Positions 10,454 through 22,370 of a stretch of DNA of 32,909 nucleotides are shown piece by piece. The notes beneath the pieces were generated by a model. That model saw nothing but the letters and a program-made list of their open reading frames with translations, did not search any database and was not told where the DNA came from. The first letter of the stretch is position 1. Each line of letters begins with the position of its first letter. The translations under genes were made by a program, and so were the position numbers. Source of the stretch: Puniceicoccaceae bacterium (GTDB lineage Bacteria > Verrucomicrobiota > Verrucomicrobiia > Opitutales > Coraliomargaritaceae). The DNA lies in NCBI GenBank assembly GCA_017854655.1, contig JAFMHF010000019.1, positions 1-32,909 on the forward strand, read 5' to 3'.

Positions 10454-11737
10454 TTAAACCTTGAGTTTGATCTTAATACCGCGGCGTAGATAAGTCGGCA
10501 CATCGAGGTCTTCGTCTTTATAATCGTTGCGATCGGTCTTTTCGAAATAACCGCGCTGAGCATCGACTTCATTGAAAGTAAATTCATTTTGATCCTCATT
10601 TACCGATTTTTTCTTGCCCTTAAGTTTGGACACATGCACTGGCTGCAACAACGGCAGTTCGTTTTGAGCGATCTCGGAATGAAGACCGAGCCCTTGCATG
10701 GTTTCTGATGGCGACGGTGCATCAGCAACTTTGGCTTTTTTCACTGGCGCGTCCTTACGCTCCATCTCTGCCTTGCCTAACACGCAAATCTCAAGACTCT
10801 CTGTGCGTGACTCATCCAGGACTGCGCCAAAGACGATATCCTCACGCGAACCAAAACGCTTGGAAACTTGGGACACAATCTCGTTCACCCGCGTAATCGG
10901 TAAATCCGCGCCGCCGATCACGTTGACTAAAATACGATCCAACTGTGCAGGGCGATCTCCGAGGTGCAGTAATGGGCAGAGTATCAGATCATCCAACGCG
11001 TCTTTTACATAGTCCCCGCCACTGGCGACACCGGTGCCAAAAATTGTCTTGCCGCCCTGCGACTGAAATACGGAGCGCAGTGAACCGAGATCTAGATTAA
11101 TCACACCAGTGCTTAACAGCATCGCGCAGAGCGAATTCACCCCACGTCCGATCCAACGATCCGTAATCGCAAATGCATTGAGCACGCTGGTGTCTTCTTC
11201 GCCTTCCTGTAGAAGCACATCATTAGGCAACGGGATCAAACCGTGCACCAATTTCCGTAGCTCACCAACGCCCTCTTCAGCAATACGCTGACGGCGAGGG
11301 CCTTCGAAGCTGAAGGGCAAAGTCACAAAAGCCAGCACTAGTGCACCTGTCTTGCCAGCGACTTCGGCCACAATCGATGCAGCGGCACTGCCAGTGCCGC
11401 CACCAAATCCTACTACCAGGATGATCATGTCCACATCGCCAATCAAAGCAGCAATCGCACCGCGATCCGATTCGGCGGCCGCTTTACCAATATCGACTTC
11501 GCCGCCAGCACCCAGCCCACGAGTTACCGAGCGCCCGATCATTAATTTTTCAGTAATTGGAGAATTATCAAGCGCCTGCGCATCGGTATTGATCGCTGCA
11601 AGGCTCACCGCGTCAAAGTCGCCCAATTGCAGCGCTCCGACCGCGTTTGTACCTGCACCACCAATACCGATGATCTTAATCTTCAGATCGGTGCGGGGCG
11701 CCTCATCGCTCAATAAACTGTCGGGTTCTGTGTTCAA
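10454..11737 (-). CDS. ftsZ: Cell division GTPase FtsZ (variant T7 loop)
   Basis: This 427-residue tubulin homologue forms the division ring. GTP-binding elements are present: [10 protein letters not shown] at 24-33, the tubulin signature GGGTGS at 112-117, and NTDAQAL near 50. The C-terminal core follows, then a variable linker, and the terminal peptide DVPTYLRRG that binds FtsA or other partners. Two positions are unusual. The signature reads GGGTGSA rather than GGGTG(T/S)G. The T7 synergy loop reads NLDLGS (214-219) where E. coli has NVDFAD, so the second catalytic aspartate (D212 in E. coli) is Ser219. The gene is last in the cluster, 14 bp after ftsA. Confidence 0.96.
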   Translation of the reverse strand: MNTEPDSLLSDEAPRTDLKIKIIGIGGAGTNAVGALQLGDFDAVSLAAINTDAQALDNSPITEKLMIGRSVTRGLGAGGEVDIGKAAAESDRGAIAALIGDVDMIILVVGFGGGTGSAAASIVAEVAGKTGALVLAFVTLPFSFEGPRRQRIAEEGVGELRKLVHGLIPLPNDVLLQEGEEDTSVLNAFAITDRWIGRGVNSLCAMLLSTGVINLDLGSLRSVFQSQGGKTIFGTGVASGGDYVKDALDDLILCPLLHLGDRPAQLDRILVNVIGGADLPITRVNEIVSQVSKRFGSREDIVFGAVLDESRTESLEICVLGKAEMERKDAPVKKAKVADAPSPSETMQGLGLHSEIAQNELPLLQPVHVSKLKGKKKSVNEDQNEFTFNEVDAQRGYFEKTDRNDYKDEDLDVPTYLRRGIKIKLKV

Positions 11738-11751
11738 TAAACTACGAGTGA

Positions 11752-12963
11752 TTAAATATTTAAAATACTACCGAGTCGGTTCCATATCCCGGCTGGTTTT
11801 GCGCTTTGCTGCGCATCCTCCTGTCCTGTCAGTGCATAGTGCAACAGTCCGAGCGCTGTGCTATACTCTGGGACGCGCAGTTCGGGAGAAACATCCTGTG
11901 GCCCTTCAGACTGACGAGCCTCCATCCCTAAACTACGACGGGCTGCCTCATCAATGCCATCAAGGCGCGAGCTGCCACCTGTCAAAATAATACCCGAGGC
12001 AATATCTGCAGGTACTAGCAGGTCTGCCTCGACGAGTTGATCCTTAATAATATCAAAGATTTCCGAAATGCGCGCTTCAATGATTTTAGTGATCGCCGCC
12101 AACGGATACTCGCGGTCGCCAATTGTCATATCTCCATACAGCCAGACCTTCTGTTCACGGTCTCCACTCTTATAATAGGCGCGGCCGTTCTTTAATTTAG
12201 ACTCTTCAGCACTTTTACGTCCCACACGCAGCCCAATGCTCAAATCATTCGTAACGTGATCGCCTCCGACTGGCACGACGCCAGTCAACACAATGTAGCC
12301 CTTGCGATAGAGCACGAAATCAGTGGTACCTCCACCGATATCGACCACTAGCGCACCATTATCCTTCTCTGATTCTTCCAGCAGCACCGCGCCGGAAGCG
12401 ATACTTGAAATGATCATATCTCTCACGTCCAGATCGATACCACGAATCACGCGTAAACTGTCGCTCACGATCTGGCTGTCTCCGTGCACCGACCAATAGC
12501 CGACCTGCAAACGTTCGCCCTCTTTCGAGAGTGGATTCTCCACAGGTTGCCCATCGATTGAGAAAGGATTCTGAATATGGTGAATGTAAGTCCGTTCATC
12601 CGTCAGTTTACGACGCTTCGCGTCTTCTGTTGCCTGCTCAATATCGGCCGGACGAACAATCGAATCCGACGAACCGACATTAGTGGTACCGACATTAAAA
12701 TTGCCCCGCAGGTGACTCCCTGTCTGAGCAAGATAGACCTCATCGACACGGGTCTTGGCATTCTGTTCCGCGGTCATGATAGCCGCATGCACACAATCGC
12801 TCGCAGCTTTCAGATCTGTAATGACCCCTTTTTTTACACCCTTCGAGAAACAAGAGCTATGGCCGATGATGTTCAAGCCCGAGTCGCCTACGATTTCGCC
12901 GAGAAGAACCGTCACCTTAGACGTCCCAATTTCGACTGCACCGACCACTCTGGATTGACTCAT
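11752..12963 (-). CDS. ftsA: Cell division protein FtsA
   Basis: This 403-residue protein is an actin-fold ATPase that tethers FtsZ to the membrane. The phosphate-1 motif [17 protein letters not shown] is at the N terminus, the phosphate-2 motif [15 protein letters not shown] is near residue 207, and the adenosine motif [12 protein letters not shown] is near 333. The subdomain 1C insert is present. The C terminus ends in [12 protein letters not shown], an amphipathic helix of the kind used for membrane binding. It lies 24 bp after ftsQ and 14 bp before ftsZ, the usual order. Confidence 0.96.
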   Translation of the reverse strand: MSQSRVVGAVEIGTSKVTVLLGEIVGDSGLNIIGHSSCFSKGVKKGVITDLKAASDCVHAAIMTAEQNAKTRVDEVYLAQTGSHLRGNFNVGTTNVGSSDSIVRPADIEQATEDAKRRKLTDERTYIHHIQNPFSIDGQPVENPLSKEGERLQVGYWSVHGDSQIVSDSLRVIRGIDLDVRDMIISSIASGAVLLEESEKDNGALVVDIGGGTTDFVLYRKGYIVLTGVVPVGGDHVTNDLSIGLRVGRKSAEESKLKNGRAYYKSGDREQKVWLYGDMTIGDREYPLAAITKIIEARISEIFDIIKDQLVEADLLVPADIASGIILTGGSSRLDGIDEAARRSLGMEARQSEGPQDVSPELRVPEYSTALGLLHYALTGQEDAQQSAKPAGIWNRLGSILNI

Positions 12964-12987
12964 AGTTTGTAAGATAGATTTGCTGAA

Positions 12988-13923
12988 TTAAAATGTGCCG
13001 ACGCGACCACTGCTAAACTGCACCGCAGCGGAACCACGTAAAGAAAGATCGATCCGTTCGATCGATGGATTGCCCTGTTTTCTAACATACTCGAAAATAT
13101 AGGTCAAACGGTCCAATTGACGCCCGTAGTCTGCAGAGCTGCCAAAGATGATTCGAGGCACGATCGTCGAGCGCACTTCGATTACTTGCCCAGGGATATC
13201 CAAAGCGCCAGAATAGTGCTGCAGCGACACCACCTGCCAAGTGCTAAAGAGTTTTGGCTCAGTGCTGCGAACCAGCTCCAAGAGCTCGGCGACCGACTCG
13301 ATCCCACGCATCGGAAAAAAACTGCCATCGACATGTCGATACGGCTGTACAAACGGTAAGTTTTTCAACCTCGTCTTCGAATAACCAATCCCATCATAGA
13401 CCACACCATCGCGGGCAACTAAACGTAGATGTCGCTTCCCATCGGATCCTGCGATCGCTAAGCGAAGTGCCGGCACACGTTCTTTCACCCGAATCCGTAA
13501 ATCACTCGGAAATACACGCTCGACCGAGGCTGATTTCACTTGAACATCAGCTTCCACGCTTTTTTTCAGCGCATGAATATCCGCCTCCATCATCGACATC
13601 CCAGGGCGTAGTTTAATCGTCTGACTCAACCAATTATCTGGCAACACCCCATCGGTATCAAAAATAATACGTTCGATCGGCTTCGAAGTCGGCGCCATCG
13701 GAATTGCCTGTTGACGATTTTTGAATGTCCATCCCACCCAAGCCAGTCCGCCAAGCACCACTAGCAGCAACACGAAACCAGCAAGAAATTTAAACCACCG
13801 CGATTGCCGACGCTTTCGCGCCTGCGGTGAATTCACTCTGGAACGGCGCGGCCCAGCCAGCTCTCGCCAACTCTGTTTACCCGCAGCGGAGGTACCGCCT
13901 TTTTGTTTACCACTCCCAATCAT
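12988..13923 (-). CDS. ftsQ: Cell division protein FtsQ/DivIB
   Basis: This is a 311-residue bitopic membrane protein. A basic cytoplasmic tail of about 43 residues precedes one membrane helix (FKFLAGFVLLLVVLGGLAWV, about 45-66). A POTRA domain follows at about 83-155, with VERVFPSDLRIRVKERVPA as its typical end, and then a beta domain. FtsQ links early and late divisome proteins in the periplasm. Its ATG overlaps the TGA of ddl as ATGA, so translation is probably coupled. Position between ddl and ftsA fits the assignment, since the sequence itself is weakly conserved. Confidence 0.9.
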   Translation of the reverse strand: MIGSGKQKGGTSAAGKQSWRELAGPRRSRVNSPQARKRRQSRWFKFLAGFVLLLVVLGGLAWVGWTFKNRQQAIPMAPTSKPIERIIFDTDGVLPDNWLSQTIKLRPGMSMMEADIHALKKSVEADVQVKSASVERVFPSDLRIRVKERVPALRLAIAGSDGKRHLRLVARDGVVYDGIGYSKTRLKNLPFVQPYRHVDGSFFPMRGIESVAELLELVRSTEPKLFSTWQVVSLQHYSGALDIPGQVIEVRSTIVPRIIFGSSADYGRQLDRLTYIFEYVRKQGNPSIERIDLSLRGSAAVQFSSGRVGTF

Positions 13924-14850
13924 TCCACAAATCTCTTTATTTCACGCGCAGCGAACCGCTCGATCGCAGGGGCCACCAGCGCACGTGCTAATGACTCAAA
14001 ATCGAAGCCCATACAAGATGCACTTTTCGGCAATAAACTCGTCGCGGTCAATCCTGGTAAAGTATTGATTTCTAAAAAATATAATTGCGCGCCGTCCAAC
14101 AGAAAGTCAATCCGCGCAAAATCGCGGCAGCCACAGGCATCAAACAGTGCCTCCGCTTGTGCCTTGATACGTGCTTCCAGCTCAGGATCTAACTCAGCGG
14201 GATAGCGATACTCGGTCGAACCAGCCGTATATTTAGCGGTATAATCATATACCCCACTCGCACTCACGATCTCGACCACACCCATCGCTGCGCCGTTCAG
14301 CACGCCGACCGTCAACTCGCGACCGTGTATACGCTGCTCAATCAACCAATTGCCACTGTGGATTTGAGACAGCGTCACGCCGAGCGCCGAGCGATGCTCA
14401 GTGAAATACAGCCCCACACTGCTGCCCTGATCGGTTGGCTTAATCACCAGCGAAGTGCCGAGCGTCTCAATAACTGCATCTGCCCGCGGCGCATTCGTAC
14501 CGTCAAAAACCATCGCCTCGGGCACGTCGATGCCTAAATCCCTCGCTATCGTCTTGGTCAAATCCTTGGCCATGCACAACTTGCTCGCGACCGAGTCGCT
14601 GCCACAGCATTCGATGCCTGCAGCTTCCAGCAGCGCCTGCAAACGCCCATCTTCACCAAACGCACCGTGCAATGCAGGAAACACAATCGAGCGCTGTGGA
14701 TTGATCGAATCCGGCAGTGCCTCGGCATCGAGACGCAACATCTCAACCTCAAAATTAACCGCCAAAGCCTTGCCGATCGATTCACCACTGACAAGTGAGA
14801 CCTCTCGCTCAGAGCCAACGCCGCCATACAATACAATGATCGATTCTGGA

Positions 14851-14858
<8 letters not shown>
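13920..14858 (-). CDS. ddl: D-alanine--D-alanine ligase
   Basis: This 312-residue ATP-grasp enzyme joins two D-alanines for the peptidoglycan stem peptide. The N-terminal IVLYGGVGSEREVSLVSG, the ATP-grasp LVIKPTDQGSSVGL, the FARIDFLLDG segment and the metal site EINTLPGLTATSLLPK are all present. It starts with GTG inside the last codons of murC-murB, an 8-bp overlap, with AAGAAGGG about 7 bases upstream as ribosome site. Its stop overlaps the ftsQ start by ATGA. In Chlamydia ddl is fused to murC; here it is separate but next to it. Confidence 0.96.
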
Positions 14859-17165
<2,307 letters not shown>

Positions 17166-17169
<4 letters not shown>

Positions 17170-18293
17170 ATCGCAGGCTCCAGTTTATCAGCTGCTGCTA
17201 AAGCCCGCGCGTTACACAATGCTTCGATATCAGACGCAATACGTTCACTTGAATCAAAACGATCCAAACGTTCGAGGTTGGATTTAAACTTCCCAAGCAC
17301 CCAGTCGTTGAATATGAGCCCTTCAACTTCAGCTAACAATTGGCTCAACTCATCCTGTGCTAAAACCAGACCCGCTCCATGACGCTCGTGCATCACTGCA
17401 TTCGCCTGCTGATGATCATCCGCAGCAAAAGGATACGGGATCAAAATCGACGGCGCACGACAACGAACTATCTCCGCGATCGAACCAGCACCTGCACGCG
17501 AAATCACTAGATCCGCAGCCGAAATCACATCGCCCATCTGATCTGAAAATGGCACAAAAGTCGCCGATACCTGCTCGCTTTTAGAACTGATCGTTTGAAG
17601 CGACCCCGCAGAGTTTTTGCCGTGCCCAGTCACGCAATAGACCGATATTCCTTGTTTCGCCAAGGCCTCAAAATGGTCAATGACCCATTCATTCAGGGCG
17701 GTCGCACCCTGACTTCCGCCGATCAAGACCAGCAGCTTATGCCTCACCGTAATGCCTAAAAGCTCCCAAGCCTCTACCTTCGAACGATGCTTCACATCGC
17801 CGCGAACCGGATAACCAAGATAACGAACTCGCCTGGAGGGCACCCCTTTCAAACGCACACCATCTGGTAAATACACACGCGTTGCGAGGTGCTTCAACAA
17901 ACGCACCGCCTTACCCGGACGACAGTTGGCCTCATGTACGGCAACTGGCACCCCTGCAAAACGAGCAGCTAAGCCTAAGCCCACCGAAAGAAACCCACCA
18001 AACAGCAACACCAAATCGGGCTTTTCCTTACGTACCAGCTTATGCGAAAAAAGACAGCCGGACAGCAGGCTCCAACACGAAGTGATCCACTTTGTCACTC
18101 CACCCGAAAATGCCCGACCAGGGGTCTTATGGAAATTCAGGTGTGCATACTTTTCAATTAAGGCCGAATCCACCTGCTTCTGACTAATCAACAAAGTGCA
18201 GTGGTGGCCACGCGATTGTAACACCTCGGCGATCGCAATCCCTGGAGCCAGATGCCCACCAGTGCCACCACAGGCAATCAGTACGCGGCTCAT
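17166..18293 (-). CDS. murG: MurG: UDP-GlcNAc transferase making lipid II
   Basis: I start at ATG 18293 (MSRVLIACGG, 375 residues), because it overlaps the ftsW TGA as ATGA like other junctions here and begins just before the fold. The ORF track start adds six residues inside ftsW. The GT-B fold shows GGTGGHLAPGIAIAEVL at 9-25, HEAN near residue 118, GGSQGATALNEWV near the middle, and the UDP-GlcNAc loop SRAGAGSIAEI. MurG adds GlcNAc to lipid I on the inner face of the cytoplasmic membrane. Confidence 0.96.
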
Positions 18294-19432
18294 AGCTGAC
18301 GCTGTCTCCACAAAGCAGGTAGCTCCCAGGAGCGGAAGCCGTTTAAAATAATTCCAGTCAACACAAACATGAAAACCAGATTTGAGCCACCATACGAAAT
18401 AAACGGCAAAGACATCCCCTTAGTCGGAAGGCATCCCGTAACCACTCCAATATTAATTAATGCCTGAAGCGTCACAAATAGCAACGCCCCCATAATCAAC
18501 AAATATTGATACAGGTCCGGCGCACGCTTTAGCTGCAACACGCCGACAAAAAATAAAGTCATAAAAAGAACCACCACTCCGAGGGTAAATACGAGGCCGA
18601 GTTCTTCACCCACGATGGCAAAAATAAAGTCTGTGTGGGCTTCAGGTAAAAATGACATCTGCTGGCGCCCCGCACCGAGCCCCACGCCTTGCACACCGCC
18701 TGCGCCAAAGGCGAGAATGCCCTGCCACAACTGATAAGAGCTATCACTGCGATTGCCTTCAACGTCGAGAAAAGAAGTGATGCGGCGCAAGCGCACGGGA
18801 TCGTGATACACTGCCACAGAAAACAAAGTCAGGGCCGCAAGCGCGGTCGGAATTAAAAACTTCAAGCGCAGCCCCGCGAGGTAAAGCATAATGCCACCGA
18901 CTGCACCGCAAAGAAAGGCAGTGCCGTAATCAGGTTCTATAATGATTAAACCACAAATCACCGCGAGCATACCACAAGGTATGATGAAGCCACGCAGCGC
19001 ATCATCCAAATTGCGCCGATTCGCCGCGAGATAATGCGCCATCATAAACAGCAAGCCCAACTTACCGATCTCCGACACCTGCAAACGCATCGGCCCGCAA
19101 TCGATCCAACGCTGCGCCCCATTAACCGTCACACCGATACCGGGAATCAGCACCAACACTAATAACAGCACCGCGCCCCCTGCTAAAACATATGCATAGT
19201 CCCGCAATGCCGTTAAATTGACAACCATCGCAAAGCCCCCGGCCAGCGTCGCAATCACTAGCCAAATAAGCTGCTTACGCAGCAACACCGTCGGGTCAGA
19301 ATGCATCGCTTGCGAAGCGCTAAAGAGCACCACCAGACCAAGGAAAGTGAGCGAAATAACAATCAGTGCGATGAACACCCCTGCTGGCGGAATACTCCAA
19401 AAGGAATTTCGCAAGGCAGTCCGCGCGCACAT
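18290..19432 (-). CDS. ftsW: FtsW, SEDS-family septal peptidoglycan glycosyltransferase
   Basis: This 380-residue polytopic protein has about ten hydrophobic segments. SEDS signatures are clear: NGAQRWID, RLQVSEIGKL, IEPDYGTA, and the extracytoplasmic loop EAHTDFIFAIVGEELG with the essential aspartate D268. The C-terminal GMSLPFISYGGSNL is the family hallmark. FtsW polymerises lipid II at the septum together with a class B PBP (FtsI), whose gene is not in this window. Its stop overlaps the murG start. RodA is the alternative SEDS protein, but the cluster position favours FtsW. Confidence 0.95.
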   Translation of the reverse strand: MCARTALRNSFWSIPPAGVFIALIVISLTFLGLVVLFSASQAMHSDPTVLLRKQLIWLVIATLAGGFAMVVNLTALRDYAYVLAGGAVLLLVLVLIPGIGVTVNGAQRWIDCGPMRLQVSEIGKLGLLFMMAHYLAANRRNLDDALRGFIIPCGMLAVICGLIIIEPDYGTAFLCGAVGGIMLYLAGLRLKFLIPTALAALTLFSVAVYHDPVRLRRITSFLDVEGNRSDSSYQLWQGILAFGAGGVQGVGLGAGRQQMSFLPEAHTDFIFAIVGEELGLVFTLGVVVLFMTLFFVGVLQLKRAPDLYQYLLIMGALLFVTLQALINIGVVTGCLPTKGMSLPFISYGGSNLVFMFVLTGIILNGFRSWELPALWRQRQL

Positions 19433-19471
19433 TCTATACTGATATCAAGCTAAAACGATTGAATCGAAGGA

Positions 19472-20599
19472 TTACTCAGCATTCTCACGAACAACTGGAA
19501 TAACTGGAATCTCTACGGCATTTTCGAATAAGGCATCAGTATTGATGTCAACGATATCCTCTTCAACTAAAGGATCCGCATCAACTACACGGATCTCGAT
19601 CGGCCCGTCACTGCTAGCAACCACTGCAGGTTCTTCAGCAGCGACAGTAGCAGGCTTTGTCACGATATTCGGCGCACTATCGGTAGAGCTGACTTTAAGT
19701 TTCTGCCCAATCTGCATCTTACGCGGATCGGTGATGCCGTTAATTGCAAGCAACTCAGATGCAGTCATACCATATTGACGCGCTATCGTTGCAGGATATT
19801 CGCCCGCCTTCACAATGTGCGTGCCGTCAGCGCTGATGGCACTGGCTTCGACCGCTGCGACAGGAGCTGGAGCCGTCACAGTCGAGCTGCCGCTGCTAGT
19901 ACCAGCAACTGGAATCATTAACTTTTCGCCAACGCGAATCAGATCTGAAGTCTTGTTGTTGGCTGCTTTAAGGGCTCGTACTGAAGTATTATACTTCACT
20001 GCGATTTTAGACAAATTATCGCCGCCCTTCACCGTGTAAGTTTCGGTGGCCATGTTATAATCAGACGGCTGGTATGCATCCGCCGCCACTGTAGTCACAG
20101 TGGCAGTGCCACCTTCAACCGGAATTTGAATTTGCTGACCGATCTTAAGCACTGAATTCTTATTCAGATCATTTGCAGCATACAACTCATTGAGCGAAAC
20201 ATTATAGCGCTTGGAAATCGCCCAGAGGCTATCGCCTTTCTTGACTGTATAGGCTTGAAACGAGGGGCCCGCCACATCGACTGTCTCGGCAACGATTGGT
20301 TCAAGTTGCGGCGTCACCTCTTCAAATTCAGCAAACTCAGCGTCAGGGCGATTTGGCGCATAACGGCTATCTTCACTCGCATCAATTCCAGCGTTAAATG
20401 CAGGATCGAGCAGATCGTCTCCTGAAGTTGCAGGAATCAAGCTCTCAGGTAACTGCTGCTCTACCAAACCAGTGGTTCGATTCTGTTGATACATTTGTGT
20501 CGGCGGTTGCGTGGTTCCACAGCCCGGCTGGACGATAAGAACGGCAATAACACCGAGATGAAGACAGAGGACAAACCCGAAGACTTTTGAAATTTTCAT
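19472..20599 (-). CDS. Exported protein with three LysM domains, in the dcw cluster
   Basis: This is a 375-residue protein. A hydrophobic segment at residues 6-23 is followed by a Cys at 27; the context VQPGC is a poor lipobox, so a membrane anchor is as likely as a lipoprotein. An acidic Pro-rich spacer leads to LysM domains at about 117-160 (YTVKKGDSLWAISKRY), 187-230 (YTVKGGDNLSKIAVKY) and 261-304 (HIVKAGEYPATIARQY), joined by Ala/Ser/Thr/Val linkers. The third is the most diverged. LysM binds the GlcNAc-containing glycan of peptidoglycan. There is no recognisable catalytic domain, and the last 70 residues are acidic. It lies between murD (35 bp) and ftsW (39 bp), suggesting a role at the septum. 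Confidence 0.88.
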   Translation of the reverse strand: MKISKVFGFVLCLHLGVIAVLIVQPGCGTTQPPTQMYQQNRTTGLVEQQLPESLIPATSGDDLLDPAFNAGIDASEDSRYAPNRPDAEFAEFEEVTPQLEPIVAETVDVAGPSFQAYTVKKGDSLWAISKRYNVSLNELYAANDLNKNSVLKIGQQIQIPVEGGTATVTTVAADAYQPSDYNMATETYTVKGGDNLSKIAVKYNTSVRALKAANNKTSDLIRVGEKLMIPVAGTSSGSSTVTAPAPVAAVEASAISADGTHIVKAGEYPATIARQYGMTASELLAINGITDPRKMQIGQKLKVSSTDSAPNIVTKPATVAAEEPAVVASSDGPIEIRVVDADPLVEEDIVDINTDALFENAVEIPVIPVVRENAE

Positions 20600-20634
20600 A
20601 ATACTATAAGCTACGATTACAAGTAATAGACAGA

Positions 20635-21936
20635 CTAATTGAGGCGATTGGCATCCTTCAAACTAAAAACAGTCGAAATGAAGGTTTTTCCGCGAGCGGC
20701 GTAGCCCGAGAACTGATCGAAGCTGGCAAAACCAGGACTCAGTAAAACAGCCGATGGGGAATTGGCTAATGCTGCACGCGTCGCCGCCGCCACGGCTTCG
20801 ACTAAATCAGCGTGAATTTCGACCCTGGAATCGACCGATCTGAGGCTCGCAGCAAGTGACTCCGCCACTTCACCATATAGAAACACCGCTTCGACTTTGG
20901 GCGCAATTGACCGCGCGAATGCATCGAGATCGCCGCCTTTGCCACAGCCACCGCCAATCCAATAGACTGGTTCATCTAAGCCATCGATCGCCGCCAAAGC
21001 GGCATGGAAGTTGGTTGCCTTAGAGTCGTTCCAAAAAGTCACCCCGCCCCAGCAATCGACAGGGCTCAAGCGGTGCGCGGCTAACTGAAAGGCATTCGCA
21101 CTATCGATCAACGACTCGATGGATTGATCGAGGGCTTGCCAGAGCGCCACCGCTAGAGAAAAATTGGTGCTCTGGGGCGAAATGCGAAAAGGCGAATCTG
21201 GCGCCAGTCGATCAATTAAGCCCGAATCCTTATCCACCACAATCGAAGCTGAAATACCAGAAACCTTAGGATTAAACGCAAGGACATCCACCCCCAGTAC
21301 CGACGGCGCAGCTGGACGCAAACAGCACAAGAGCTGGGCTTTAGCTGCAAAATACTCAGCCATCGACTCGTAGCGATCTAGATGATCTTCGGCAAAATTG
21401 CTCCAGATCAGGCCATCCAGTTGTAGCCCATCCGGCAATTCAGCTTGAAACGAGCTGATCTCACACACCGCTGTCGCTTTGTCATGGTTGGCATCGCCAA
21501 GTACGTAGTCACTTAATGGCGTGCCAATATTCCCCGCCTCAACTGCGGTCTGCCCTGCCGTGCTAAACGCATTGCACAGCAACGACGTAATCGTGGTCTT
21601 ACCGTTTGTGCCAGTGACGCCGAGCAACCGACCACGCCAATGGATTGCCGCAAAGCCAAGCTCGCTATAGCAGGGCCGACCGGAGCGTTGCACCAAGATA
21701 CGCCATGGATGCGTAATCGCAAATCCAGGACTAAAGACAAACGCATCAAACCCACTCAGCGAGGCCGCGCTGAAATCCGCGGTATCGCCGCGTCCGTTTT
21801 CATCAAACAAGCAGAGCTCCAGCCCCAAGCTGAGCACTAGGCGCCGTGCAGCCTGCCCGCTGACGCCAGCCCCAAAAATGGCGATACGTTTATACGTGCC
21901 GATCGCTGCGCCTACAGATGTATGAAAAGTCTTCAA
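20635..21936 (-). CDS. murD: MurD: UDP-MurNAc-L-alanine--D-glutamate ligase
   Basis: This 433-residue Mur ligase has the N-terminal dinucleotide-like IAIFGAGVSGQAARR at 18-32, the ATP loop GVTGTNGKTT at 106-115, GNIGTPL, the EISSFQ signature typical of MurD, NFAEDHLDRY, and the C-terminal NDSKATN and IGGGCGKGGDLD. It adds D-Glu to UDP-MurNAc-L-Ala, following the MurC step. It is the first gene of the minus-strand cluster. murE, murF and mraY, which often precede it, are absent. Confidence 0.96.
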   Translation of the reverse strand: MKTFHTSVGAAIGTYKRIAIFGAGVSGQAARRLVLSLGLELCLFDENGRGDTADFSAASLSGFDAFVFSPGFAITHPWRILVQRSGRPCYSELGFAAIHWRGRLLGVTGTNGKTTITSLLCNAFSTAGQTAVEAGNIGTPLSDYVLGDANHDKATAVCEISSFQAELPDGLQLDGLIWSNFAEDHLDRYESMAEYFAAKAQLLCCLRPAAPSVLGVDVLAFNPKVSGISASIVVDKDSGLIDRLAPDSPFRISPQSTNFSLAVALWQALDQSIESLIDSANAFQLAAHRLSPVDCWGGVTFWNDSKATNFHAALAAIDGLDEPVYWIGGGCGKGGDLDAFARSIAPKVEAVFLYGEVAESLAASLRSVDSRVEIHADLVEAVAAATRAALANSPSAVLLSPGFASFDQFSGYAARGKTFISTVFSLKDANRLN

Positions 21937-22072
21937 ATTAGTTAAATTTCAATATTCGCATCTGGTTAGAATTAAATATGCCTACGGATAACTCGGTGAA
22001 ATAATACCCTGTAAGCTTGAAAAGCAAGAATGCTGCTATCTCTAACCGAGCTTTTCACCATTCACTCGACCA
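21937..22072. other. Upstream region of murD, start of the divergent gap
   Basis: This is the left part of the 434-bp gap between murD and the DUF445 gene. It is AT-rich next to murD and should contain the cluster promoter. The remainder of the gap is the decayed ORF at 22073-22236 plus about 130 bp in which I see nothing. Confidence 0.5.
22001..22027 (-). promoter_or_regulatory. Possible promoter for the murD-ftsZ cluster
   Basis: On the minus strand TTGCTT and TATTAT are spaced 15 bp apart, about 65 bp upstream of the murD ATG. The -10-like box matches TATAAT at five of six positions, but the spacing is short and the -35 match is moderate. This is a sequence-only guess. Confidence 0.3.
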
Positions 22073-22236
22073 ATGACTCACAAACTAATCAGCGTACTCA
22101 TCCTAGCCTCGCTCGCCTCAGTCAGTGTTAACGCTGATACCGTGACCACCTAAGACGGCCCGACTCTAATCCGCCCATTACGCTGATCGATAAAGTAAAA
22201 ACCCACATCGACACCATATGTACCAAGCTGATCTAA
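22073..22236 (+). pseudogene. Remnant of an exported-protein gene
   Basis: From the ATG at 22073 the reading is MTHKLISVLILASLASVSVNADTVTT, a clear signal peptide ending in NA-D, then TAA. Continuing in the same frame gives DGPTLI. After a one-base shift near 22172 it continues as PITLIDKVKTHIDTI and ends at a second TAA. Together this reads like the start of the exported proteins that carry an N-terminal D-G-S-x-L-x-G-x-I repeat, often near DUF481-type barrels. The rest of the gene is missing. The premature stop, frameshift and truncation point to decay. The family assignment is from memory of pattern only. Confidence 0.5.
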
Positions 22237-22370
22237 AGCTTAAAAATAGCGACGTAACAGACACATACTTGCAAAGTATTGTACCACTGTGCAGAATTTT
22301 TCATTAGTTGACAGCAGTGCCTAAAAATTAGCATAGACGCAGCAGTAGCTTTCCAAACCAGCACGCGATC

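Noticed and set aside
10420-10456. Terminator directly after ftsZ
   Set aside because: A short stem (AAGAGC/GCTCTT) overlaps the stop region but has no T-tract on the minus strand, so readthrough into the SCO1-like gene is plausible.
11352-11990. 212-residue plus-strand ORF over ftsZ/ftsA
   Set aside because: Antisense to two certain genes; Pro/Ser/Ala-rich shadow translation.
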